The notes beneath the pieces are model-generated. The model was not told the DNA's origin. It made no database searches and saw only the letters and a program-made list of their open reading frames with translations. The position numbers were made by a program, and so were the translations under genes. A stretch of 64,000 bases of DNA from Calonectria ilicicola (taxonomy: Eukaryota; Ascomycota; Sordariomycetes; Hypocreales; Nectriaceae): NCBI GenBank assembly GCA_020809705.1, contig CP085830.1, positions 2,232,001-2,296,000 on the forward strand. Reading direction: 5' to 3'. Shown piece by piece: positions 21,561 through 30,589 of this stretch. The stretch's first letter is position 1, and each line of letters starts with the position of its first letter.

Positions 21561-24500
21561 ATGTCATTCGAACACCCCTACGATCAGTTCGAACGCATCC
21601 CCTCTGGCGTCTTCTTCAAAGTCCAAGGCCAGTTGCCCCAAGCTAGGTATGCACGGGACTGTCCTCTCACCCCAAATCCATTTCGACATTTCCAAGGATC
21701 GCGCGCAATTGAATGCACTGGTCCAATCGGTCAAGAACCTGTTCTGTGTTTGCCATTGCTTGATGTCAACGTCGAGGTTCGAGTTGACTGCACGATTGCA
21801 AGGACGAGATTGGTCCAAAGATTCACAAACAATTCTGATTCGACCATTCCGGAGGCGCATTACACATTTCCTCTATATGATGGCTCGGCAATTACATCCT
21901 TCCGATTCTACATCGGGGACTCAAGAGTTCTTGAGGGCCAGGTGAAGCCCAAAGATGAGGCGAAGCGCGAGTACAGGCGAGCCATCGAGAAGATGGAAGC
22001 GGCCGCGCTTCTGGAAGAGCATACACCGGAAGTCTTCGAAACAATGATCGGAAACATCCCGCCTCGAACAACGGTCAAGGTCGACATCACATATATCACC
22101 GAATTGAAAGCTGACTTGAGCGGCAAGGGAGTTCTCGTCACCATTCCTACTTCAATCGCTCCTCGATACGGTCAAAGTCCGGAGGGGTATTCGACCACTT
22201 CCAGCGTCACTGAGGTAGGATTGAGTGCCGTAGTTCAGATCAACGCTCCGGACCCTATCCAAAAGGTAGATTGTCGTACACATCCAATCTCCCTCGAGAT
22301 GGGCAAGCTGGGCCTGCCAGCCGAGGCGCCGAATTGGCCCTCCCTAGCCAAGCCACTCAATTCTGGCGATAGTTTCAACCTAAAGCAGGCTACAGCTCGC
22401 CTCTCAGAACCCAGCGCCGCAATAGACAAAGACTTTGTTCTTTCCATTCTAACATCTGGAGAGTCTCTCCTCCGCTCCCGTGCTCTTCTCTCGCCAACAA
22501 ACTCTCTTGGCCACGCAGCACTCATGGTGTCGCTCAGACCCAAGGACTTATTTCCCAATTTCATTCCATGCGAGCCCTTCACGGGGGAAATTGTTTTCCT
22601 CGCCGACCGTTCTGGGTCCATGACTGGCGCCAAGATGACAGCCCTCCGGGACCTGTTGCGCGTATTCTTAAAAAGTCTCCCAGAGACGTGTCACTTTAAC
22701 CTCTTCGGTTTTGGCTCAACGTTCTCATCTCTGTGGGAAAAATCCAAGAATTATAACCAGAACAATCTTGACACGGCAATTTCTCACGTGTCGCAGTTTG
22801 AGGGCGATATGGGAGGTACCAGTATCCTCCCCGCACTCGAACAGCTTGTCGATAATCGACGACCAAACGGTGCCTCGACGCAAGTCATCATCCTCACAGA
22901 CGGCGAGGTTTGGAATACCGACGAAACAATCAACTTTGTCAGCAAGAAACGCTCCGAGTTGGGAGATGAAATCCGATTCTTTGCCCTCGGAATTGGTAAC
23001 GAGGTTTCCCACCGCCTAATCGAAGGAATCGGCTGCTGGGGTGGCGGGTTCGGTGAGGTTTGTGGCCTGGATATGCGAGGTAAATGGCAAGAGAGAGTCA
23101 TGAACTTGTTAAAGGGGGCTCTCATGCCGCAAACCTGGTCTTTCGAGGTGAATCTTGGGATTGGGCTCAAATGTGAGAACCTCGCCGTCGACAATTTCGC
23201 AACCTTAGCCACAGGTGAATCAAACTCCACAAGCGCCAGCTATGTCCAAGCACCGCACCTCATTCCGCCGATCCACCACTATGGGCGCAAGTCAATTTTC
23301 TTCCTGGTTAAACTCGACAAGGGGGACGCCCCAAAGACAATCACAATCAAAGCTACATCAAAAACCAACGATATAACCCCAGTCACCCTTGAAATCATGA
23401 AAACAGTTTCAGACGCCACAGCAATCCAACACCTGGCAGCCAAAGCCGCTCTATTAGATCTCGAGAGCCAAGTTACATCCCCTGCCGCTACGTCCAACGC
23501 CGTCATCCGTCAGAACGCAATTCTCATTGGCAAACTATACGCTGTCCCGAGCAGGTGGACAAGTTTCGTTGCTGTTGATGGACCCACAAAGGCTGTCAAC
23601 GAAATCAATTCGTATGATGCGCCTTTTCATGATCTCACCTTGTTGACAAGTTCGAGAGCTCGATTTAAGGAGGCAATACCGGTACTAGAGATGGAGAGGT
23701 ATCGCAGTCGTCCGACCCGTAGGATAGAACAGTGTAGTTTACGGAGACATGATAGCGATCGGTTAAACGCTTCGTCTTCAAGAAGAAGGATGAATTCTTG
23801 CCGGGACAGTCATAGGACAGCTTGGAAAAACTTTGGTTCCCAGCGCAGGCTTGAACCGCTTGCAAGTGAGCGACTAAATGCGGATGAATTCTCACTTCCA
23901 CGAGCTGATCACACCAAAATCGATTGGCCGTACATCGTTGAGTCACAGGCTGTAACTGGTGCGTTTCACCTTAACGATAATATCCGCGAGAAACTATCCA
24001 TTCATTTCTGCCCAAACATCCGAGATGAAGTCTCCAAATTGGTCAGGGCTCTTTCAAATAGTCCTCTCCTCACAGCTGGGGGTCAAGCAACTTTTCTAGA
24101 CACCATTATGGTGATCCAGTACGTGCGGACGCACCTCCACCAAATGAAGGGTCTGTGGGATCTCATGATCCGCAAGGCGGAAGCGTTCATTGAGAAAGAT
24201 ATTCCAGATCAAAGCACTGCTGGACAGCTTGCGCATATGTTGGAGTCGTCGATAAGTCATGCACACTTTAAGATTCTTTTTCCTTCATCGGATGATGAGA
24301 TCCTTGTCCCTTGTCAAGTATGCGGGACGACAGTAGGTGAAGACAGAGTGTCAGAAAAGGACGGATCGGAGCACCCTCACCAAACAAATAATGGGTCGAA
24401 TCGGATGAAGCGCAAGGCGAAAACACCTGTTGAGAAAGATCTGCCAAGCCGAAGAAGCGCTATAAAACTTGCAAACATGGTGGATAAAACAGTGAGCAAC

Positions 24501-24638
24501 GACACTCTTCCTCAAAAGGATGGAGCTGGGTCTGGGCATCCCTTTGCGTGTGGGTTTGAAGACTGCTCGAGGCGATTTAGTTCTTGGGACAATCTGTGGA
24601 GCCACCAAATCCACGACAGTCACGTCCATTGCTCGTAG
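21561..24638 (+). CDS. VIT and vWA domain protein with C-terminal C2H2 zinc finger
   Basis: A single open frame of 1025 residues. The VIT domain spans about residues 60-205 (LVQRFTNNSDSTIPEAHYTF, DEAKREYRRAIE, FETMIGNIPPRTTVKVDITY). The vWA domain spans about 340-515 with a complete metal site: DRSGSM, the Thr in GDMGGTS and the Asp in LTDGEVWN. The C-terminal third is unlike PARP4/inter-alpha-inhibitor relatives: a duplicated helical unit (KAEAFIEKDIPDQSTAGQLA at about 871; KAKTPVEKDLPSRRSAIKLA at about 951) and one C2H2 finger at about 997-1018 (CGFEDC ... HQIHDSH). VIT-vWA proteins bind partners through the metal site; the substrate or partner here is unknown. A zinc finger suggests nucleic-acid or protein contact. 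No introns, unlike the neighbours. A possible donor near residue 30 (GTATGC) is not needed to keep the frame. Confidence 0.85.
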   Translation: MSFEHPYDQFERIPSGVFFKVQGQLPQARYARDCPLTPNPFRHFQGSRAIECTGPIGQEPVLCLPLLDVNVEVRVDCTIARTRLVQRFTNNSDSTIPEAHYTFPLYDGSAITSFRFYIGDSRVLEGQVKPKDEAKREYRRAIEKMEAAALLEEHTPEVFETMIGNIPPRTTVKVDITYITELKADLSGKGVLVTIPTSIAPRYGQSPEGYSTTSSVTEVGLSAVVQINAPDPIQKVDCRTHPISLEMGKLGLPAEAPNWPSLAKPLNSGDSFNLKQATARLSEPSAAIDKDFVLSILTSGESLLRSRALLSPTNSLGHAALMVSLRPKDLFPNFIPCEPFTGEIVFLADRSGSMTGAKMTALRDLLRVFLKSLPETCHFNLFGFGSTFSSLWEKSKNYNQNNLDTAISHVSQFEGDMGGTSILPALEQLVDNRRPNGASTQVIILTDGEVWNTDETINFVSKKRSELGDEIRFFALGIGNEVSHRLIEGIGCWGGGFGEVCGLDMRGKWQERVMNLLKGALMPQTWSFEVNLGIGLKCENLAVDNFATLATGESNSTSASYVQAPHLIPPIHHYGRKSIFFLVKLDKGDAPKTITIKATSKTNDITPVTLEIMKTVSDATAIQHLAAKAALLDLESQVTSPAATSNAVIRQNAILIGKLYAVPSRWTSFVAVDGPTKAVNEINSYDAPFHDLTLLTSSRARFKEAIPVLEMERYRSRPTRRIEQCSLRRHDSDRLNASSSRRRMNSCRDSHRTAWKNFGSQRRLEPLASERLNADEFSLPRADHTKIDWPYIVESQAVTGAFHLNDNIREKLSIHFCPNIRDEVSKLVRALSNSPLLTAGGQATFLDTIMVIQYVRTHLHQMKGLWDLMIRKAEAFIEKDIPDQSTAGQLAHMLESSISHAHFKILFPSSDDEILVPCQVCGTTVGEDRVSEKDGSEHPHQTNNGSNRMKRKAKTPVEKDLPSRRSAIKLANMVDKTVSNDTLPQKDGAGSGHPFACGFEDCSRRFSSWDNLWSHQIHDSHVHCS

Positions 24639-27178
24639 CCAAGGGTCATGACCGTTACACAGGATGTTTCAGGAAGAGGAGACTACATTGTTCTATGAGG
24701 AGAATGATAACGCTACACCAGTGAAAATAATGATGAACAACACTCCAGAAAAAGTTGCATCAGAGCCCAATCAATCTTGCCCGAAGTTTCTAGCTGATAC
24801 ATTACTGTACTAAACTGTGTGTATCGATCGTCTTGAGGCAACCAGAGCTAACTTTTCGTCATTTTAAAGCCCTTCTAGGCTGGCATACCACGGATGTGTA
24901 AATTATCTTTTATAGCCCTTGAATATATCAAGTTTCTTTTATTAATGCAAAGGCACTGCAAAGCAAAAATACCCTAGCCTTAGGAAATGATCGCTAGTGA
25001 TAAAATTCTTCTGGCGATGAATAAAAGGTCTGAAATAGTTGATTTGGGCAAGCTGTGCCACTATGGTTTAATGGCACGCTATAATTGACTAGCTTCGTGG
25101 TTGGATTTGCCTCTTTACGGGTCCAGATTATTTCATAGAGCATAAGAACGTGTGCTTGACTCACATGGAATTGTTTTGGTGAGGATCAATCACCAGTCAA
25201 TGTTTGTAAGAGCGATCAAGAAATAACAGAATGAGATTCTGTATGAGGTCGGTTCGTATGGTTTTGTTAGTCCGCTCAAAACTACTAGAATCCACCCCTG
25301 GAATGGTTTTCTACCGTGACTGTTCACCTTCAATATCATCGTACTTGATTATCCCAAAAATATTAGTTTTACAAAGGAAAATGAGAATACATAAAAATTG
25401 TTGCGGTATTGCTATTTTCATGATCAATATTGAACATGGCATTTATTCCATTAAGTGATAATACGACAAAAATAGGTCGAGGGGGGCACAATATTTCCAA
25501 ATTTGTACAATAAGTCGTCAATTCTGGGGACGGGATATTGAATCTACGACGAGCCGTTTCGGAATGCACACTTTCTGAGTGATACCCAATGTCATCGCAG
25601 CCTATTTTGTTATTAAGCGAAGTGTCAGAAGCTAGAGGTCCAACGGACTACTGACTCGGGGATTTGTTGTTTGCTCCAGTACAATAAGGAAATTTAACCT
25701 ATTTGATTTGGTGGAAGATGACTCCACACCCAAGATATTCCAATGGACTTCATCCGACGTTGTAGAGAGAGGCTGCGCCGGTTTGAGTTTTGTGCTAGAA
25801 GGAAATGTTGCATCATTCTCTGATGACTGCGGGGTTCCGATATTGTAGTCGATTGGGTTGCCAAGAAACATGGAGACGAGAATAGTAGTGATATGCACGA
25901 TAGTTCCGGAACTTCGTTTAATGCCGAGAGCCCGGCTTACATCGTCACTGCACTGGAGACTTCTCGCCAGAGGGTTCCAAAAGCAATTGTTCGACGTCGT
26001 AACTTAGCATAATCGATACAGGGCCCGAGCCGGATTATTATTTTTGGGGCATGCATTTCTGTTTAACACAGGCCAGCTGCATATTGCTTTTGTTAGAACC
26101 GTACGATAAGGCAGAAATTGAAGGAGGTCGGAGAACGGACCCCGAAGGTCCCATCGTCCGCCACACCAGCCGCTATGGAAAAGGTTGTTCGTATTTTGGC
26201 TACGAGGGGAAAGCATCAGGATAGCCAACGATTTTATTCTTGGCAACGTTGTGTCTACTGTGGGCGAAGGCGGCAGAGATGCCGCAGCCCAGTAGATCGC
26301 GCGACGGCCGATTGGCCAGTATCTTATCCAATGTGTCAAACGGGGAGGGAAAAAAATTAAAAAATCGGCCGAGCAGAGTAAATCGCATACGAATCGAGAC
26401 GAGCCTCGAACGGCTGGCCGATCTAAGTCCGGGGAGAATTTGGGGCCAGAACTGCATTCTGACTCGCTAGACCCAAGTCTCAGAGCCGGATGGGTGGCGG
26501 GAGTGTTTTGGGTGGCTATGGCTTTATCCACTCGCTCTTATTCGCTTCCTTATTCGCTTCAGCCCGACAAAACAGAAGGATGATCCAAAAAAGAAGGGAT
26601 TCACCACCCTTTTTCTTTTTGTATACCCCTGCTTACCGCTCATCTGATGCTCATTCCTGGTTTACTGGCAACCTGAAAATGGCCGGCATAGCTCGTCCGA
26701 GAGTCAGCTGCGACGATCATTCACGTGTACAAACCGCTAGCAACGTGATGTGGCTGATTGGATGCGGATGCAGACGCGCCGCACTGTGAGTGTCTCAGAA
26801 GCCACTCGAAACACCACAAACCCGCACAGTTCGCCATCACAGCCGCAAACTCAAGTTTCTTCTTTCTCTCTCTCACTCACTCTTCCTCCCTCTCCCCCAC
26901 ACTCTTTAAGCAGTACACGCGCGCGCCATCACCACATCGCCCTCCAAATCGTCATTGGCAGGGATTCAGCGGGAGAATTTCATCTAGACTGGTTGCATAA
27001 GGCCGAGACCCACAGTGCTCCGCTCAGTCGGCGGATCCTCCGGATGCACGACAAGCCCTGGGCATAAGAAAACGCCAGACCACGCCAGGCAAGCCTTCTA
27101 TACATTACGGCTTATTGTGCCCGCTCAGGTTCCGATTCTGTCTTTCCTCACCTCTTCCCGACTCACTTTTGATCAACC
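24639..27178. other. Intergenic, AT-rich then GC-richer, no firm gene (2.5 kb)
   Basis: The stretch to about 25.9 kb is AT-rich and continues the character of the accessory island. Two minus-strand open frames (25898-25632 and 25569-25369) could be linked by a GT-AG intron, but I recognise no domain in them. From 26.6 kb the sequence turns pyrimidine-rich (about 26850-26910) and serves as the promoter and 5' UTR of the LCCL gene. Confidence 0.5.
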
Positions 27179-29185
27179 ATGGTGAGCCTTGACGATGATG
27201 AAAACCAGCGGCCTCTCATGACAGGCTCAGAACAAGACAGCAACAACCCAGCCGCGCGCTTGGGCGCTGAAACCAACACAGCGCGCCGCCAACGTTCAGC
27301 TTATGAAGACCACCCGGATGCGCCACTCGACCTGGACGTCGAGATCGAAGACAGCAGCCCGCCAACGCCGCGCTTCATCCAGGATGAGGGCTCGTGGAAG
27401 CGGTGGAAATGGGTTCCTTACCGCATGCGCCATCTCTCAACGTCCATCGCCGAGTGGTCCAAGGGCCCTGTCAACCCGCGGCCCTGGCGCATTAAGCCTT
27501 TCTTCCCCAAAGTTCAGGAATTCCCTCTGCTCCTAGTTGAGCGCTTCGTTCCAAAGTTCAAGCACCGCTTCTGGCTCTTGTTTTTTTACTTCTCCATCTG
27601 GTTCGTCACCTTTGGCCTTGTCAAGCGGCGAGGATCGCTAGCTACCGAGATTGCCGGATGGGGTGAGCCTCAGAGCATCGGCTGCGGCGTCACATTCTTC
27701 GGCGCAGGCAACTCCTGCGGCATCGATGGCACTGAGTGCCGTCCCTTCAACGGCACCGGCTTCCCCTTCCGCTGCACCGCCGACTGCGAGAGCCGTCACG
27801 TCCTGAACCCGCGTGCTGTGGGTGAGCAGGAGATCAACTACCGACCCTTGGTCATTGGCGGGGGCCAAGAGGATGGCAAGCCTACCTACCGCGGAGACTC
27901 TTTCATCTGCGGTGCTGCCATCCACGCCGGCGTAATCACGAACACAAAGGGAGGTTGCGGCGTTGTCCAATTAGTGGGCCGTCGCGAGAACTACCCAAGC
28001 GCCAAGAGACATGGCATCAGCAGCATCGCATTCGACTCACACTTTCCCGTATCCTTCACCTTTGCTGAAGATGTCGACTGCTCTGCCGCAGACAAGCGAT
28101 GGTCTCTTTTGGCGCTCTCCGCTGTATTTACCGGCGTCTTATCCATTTTCACCAGTTCTCCAGCCCTTTTCTTTTTCCCCAACTTCATCATGATATTCTG
28201 GACAGTGGGTATGGCCCTAGATCCCCCTCCCTATGTCCACCTCACAGCCCTCTTCTCCAACATCTTGGGTAAATTTCTGCCCGCCATGTTTTGCGCTTGG
28301 ACCATGTACGACAGGATGGGCGTCCGCCGTACACTCCAAGGACTCAGGGCCCAGTTCGAAAAGTCCATCTTGTGGTTGGGCGCCTGCTGGGTTGGTGCCA
28401 TGGACAACTACACATTGAGTTTCATTCCCATCTCGCGCTTAACCAAGCACGACCTCGATCAGCAGCCCGGTGCTAGGGCCGCGTTGGCCACCATCGTAGT
28501 CATGTTATTCGCCATCATTGTCTGCCAGGCTTGGTTCTTCAGACAAGAGGGCCGGATGATCAGATACCTCAAGCTCTATGGGCTCTTCATCGGTGGCATT
28601 TTTGTTTGTCTCACATTACCAGGATTGAAACTCCGCATTCATCACTACATCTTGGCCTTGCTCCTGCTACCAGGAACTAGCATGCAAACGCGTCCCTGCT
28701 TGCTATATCAGGGCCTGTTGGTCGGTCTCTTCATCAACGGCATCGCCAGATGGGGATTCGATCCTTTACTAGAGACTCCAGCAGCGCTACAGAGCGATGC
28801 CCAAAAGGGAACAAAACTCCCGGTCATTCAGGAGCCCATTATCCACCTGGCCAACAACACTATTGACTCGTCGAGCATCACATTCAAGTGGGATGCCCCC
28901 CCTAGTCCCATTTACGATGGCATCAGCATCTTAGTAAATGATGTCGAGCGATTCCGCACATACTTTGACGACACGGTGGACGAGAAGAAGCACTTTACTT
29001 GGACTAGAGAAGCCGATTTAGATTTGCCAGAATACTTTCGCTTTGGATTTATGAAAGGAAGCTCCAGCGGGGATTACAGCAAGGCGGGAACATGGTCCGA
29101 GGACGGCGATTGGAGGAGGATGAGGGCTGGCCCATCACGGGTCAAGATTCGGAGTACCGGCGAGGAGGAGAGGATACGGCGTTGA
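27179..29185 (+). CDS. LCCL domain-containing multi-pass membrane protein
   Basis: A single exon of 668 residues. The first 110 residues are polar and cytosolic-looking. A first membrane segment lies near 131-149 (FWLLFFYFSIWFVTFGLV). An LCCL domain follows at about 160-285, with its cysteine pattern visible in GCGVTFFGAGNSCGIDG and, after SFICGAAIHAGVI, in GGCGVVQLVG. About seven further membrane spans run from 310 to 555 (for example ALFFFPNFIMIFWTVGMAL; LYGLFIGGIFVCLTLPGL). The C-terminal 110 residues look like a soluble beta domain (SSITFKWDAPPSPIYDGISI). LCCL domains are thought to bind ligands outside the cell or in the secretory lumen; the role of these fungal multi-spanning proteins is not known. 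The frame begins ATGGTGAGC, which resembles a splice donor, but the open frame through it supports this start. Confidence 0.9.
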   Translation: MVSLDDDENQRPLMTGSEQDSNNPAARLGAETNTARRQRSAYEDHPDAPLDLDVEIEDSSPPTPRFIQDEGSWKRWKWVPYRMRHLSTSIAEWSKGPVNPRPWRIKPFFPKVQEFPLLLVERFVPKFKHRFWLLFFYFSIWFVTFGLVKRRGSLATEIAGWGEPQSIGCGVTFFGAGNSCGIDGTECRPFNGTGFPFRCTADCESRHVLNPRAVGEQEINYRPLVIGGGQEDGKPTYRGDSFICGAAIHAGVITNTKGGCGVVQLVGRRENYPSAKRHGISSIAFDSHFPVSFTFAEDVDCSAADKRWSLLALSAVFTGVLSIFTSSPALFFFPNFIMIFWTVGMALDPPPYVHLTALFSNILGKFLPAMFCAWTMYDRMGVRRTLQGLRAQFEKSILWLGACWVGAMDNYTLSFIPISRLTKHDLDQQPGARAALATIVVMLFAIIVCQAWFFRQEGRMIRYLKLYGLFIGGIFVCLTLPGLKLRIHHYILALLLLPGTSMQTRPCLLYQGLLVGLFINGIARWGFDPLLETPAALQSDAQKGTKLPVIQEPIIHLANNTIDSSSITFKWDAPPSPIYDGISILVNDVERFRTYFDDTVDEKKHFTWTREADLDLPEYFRFGFMKGSSSGDYSKAGTWSEDGDWRRMRAGPSRVKIRSTGEEERIRR

Positions 29186-29675
29186 CGGGATTTCGGTTAC
29201 GAACCCCGATGCACACTTCACGAGATACGGACATACATATATATATGGGACATGAAATTGACTAGAACGGAATATACCTGATTATCTGATTACCTGATCC
29301 AGCCACCACCTCCACCGTTTATTGGTAGACCCTGAGTGTGTGTGTGAGTGTGTGCCTAGCCCCACATCTCCGAGTCCCCGGCCCGGGCATACCCCGCGTA
29401 TTGTAACTCTCCGCCGGTTTCTCTATGCTGCTCTATGAGATCCCTGTCTCATCCTTGCTTCTTGTTCAATTTCTATTTTTTTCCCCTATTATAATGGTAG
29501 CCTGACTAATGATGAACAGATGAATTCATGGTCCTTCGCGTTTAGAGTAGAATAATTGATGTTGGGTCAACAAACAGGTTTTGCTCTCCCCCGCTCGCTC
29601 GTCCTTTCTCATCAACCTCGACTTTTCACCATCTGATTCCGCGGCATCCACCTCCCCCTCCACGAGCACTCCAAG
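29186..29675. other. Intergenic between two plus-strand genes
   Basis: This 490-base gap should hold the 3' UTR of the LCCL gene and the promoter of the hydrolase-like gene. It has a short TG-rich tract near 29335-29355 and a T-rich stretch near 29475. No gene is seen. Confidence 0.5.
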
Positions 29676-30452
29676 ATGCCTCCCCGTATTCCAACAGAGG
29701 CAGATTTTGCGCCCCTCTCCTCTACCCTCCCTGTCGCACTGCATTTCCCTTCCCCACCTGAATCCACCACCATGTTTTTAATTCTCTTCCATGGCCTCGG
29801 CGACCACGAGGTCCCATTCGCCGGCTTCGCTCGCAACATGGCGCTTCCGGGAGTGATGGGAATCTCTGTGCGCGGCACGTCTGTTCTCCCAGACATGATG
29901 GTGCCGCCCGGAGGCGGTTCTGGGCAGCCGCATTGCCACTGGGGGGATGATCTGACCCTGGACCCTACCACGGGTGAGCTCGACGAAGACCCTGGTTTCG
30001 ACAAGGCTCGCAGATTAGTCATGGAAAAACTTATCAATGAAGTACTTATTGACAAGTGTGGTTGGGAAATGAGCGACATTATCCTGTTTGGTTTTGGCCA
30101 AGGCGGTTCACTGGCACTGGGTTTGGCCTCCAAGCTGCGCCAACCTGATCAAGTCGTCGACGTCACAGAGGGTGAGAACAAAGGCCGCACCGGAACAGCG
30201 TTCAAGGGCGCAGTTTCAATCGGTGGCCCGCTGCCACAGTCCATGGTTCCTACAATCAGCGCTCGGGACAAGAGTCGCACCAGCGTGTTGGCGGTCCAGC
30301 TAGAAGCGGACGCCATCGAGGCGGCTAAACGCGAGTTTGCCGATGTAAGGGTCGTGCAGTGGAAGAGGAAGGGTGTTTCCATGCCGCAAAGCAGAGAGGA
30401 GGTGCTGCCCTTGATGCAATTCTTTGCGGATAGACTCCGAAGCGAGTGGTAA
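29676..30452 (+). CDS. Alpha/beta-hydrolase-like protein of the phospholipase/carboxylesterase group, probable pseudoenzyme
   Basis: A single exon of 258 residues with the layout of acyl-protein thioesterase/carboxylesterase (Abhydrolase_2) proteins. LILFHGLGDHEVPFAGFARN is the oxyanion-hole strand, followed by GQPHCHWGDDL and the nucleophile-elbow region DIILFGFGQGGSLALGLASK. The elbow normally reads G-x-S-x-G; here residue 141 is Gly, so the serine nucleophile is absent. The region where the catalytic histidine should follow (WKRKGVSMPQSREEVLPL) has no histidine either. The fold is therefore likely kept while thioesterase chemistry is lost, so a binding or regulatory role is possible. The start ATG has a purine at -3. 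The GCP gene converges on it 137 bases downstream. Confidence 0.82.
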   Translation: MPPRIPTEADFAPLSSTLPVALHFPSPPESTTMFLILFHGLGDHEVPFAGFARNMALPGVMGISVRGTSVLPDMMVPPGGGSGQPHCHWGDDLTLDPTTGELDEDPGFDKARRLVMEKLINEVLIDKCGWEMSDIILFGFGQGGSLALGLASKLRQPDQVVDVTEGENKGRTGTAFKGAVSIGGPLPQSMVPTISARDKSRTSVLAVQLEADAIEAAKREFADVRVVQWKRKGVSMPQSREEVLPLMQFFADRLRSEW

Positions 30453-30589
30453 TCCGAACCGATGGGGAACAACAAACGCAGCGCAGGCTATCTAAAGCGC
30501 ATCTATAGGAGGGGAAGCATAGTTATTTGGCCAAACCACGTTTGGCAATGGGTATCATTATTCGTTGATTCATCACAACTCCAGCCTTC

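Noticed and set aside
25369..25898. Possible two-exon minus-strand gene
   Set aside because: A GT-AG intron can join the frames, but no family is recognised and no start or end is convincing.
26004..26531. 175-residue minus-strand open frame
   Set aside because: No domain or credible start context, overlapped by open frames on the other strand; likely chance.
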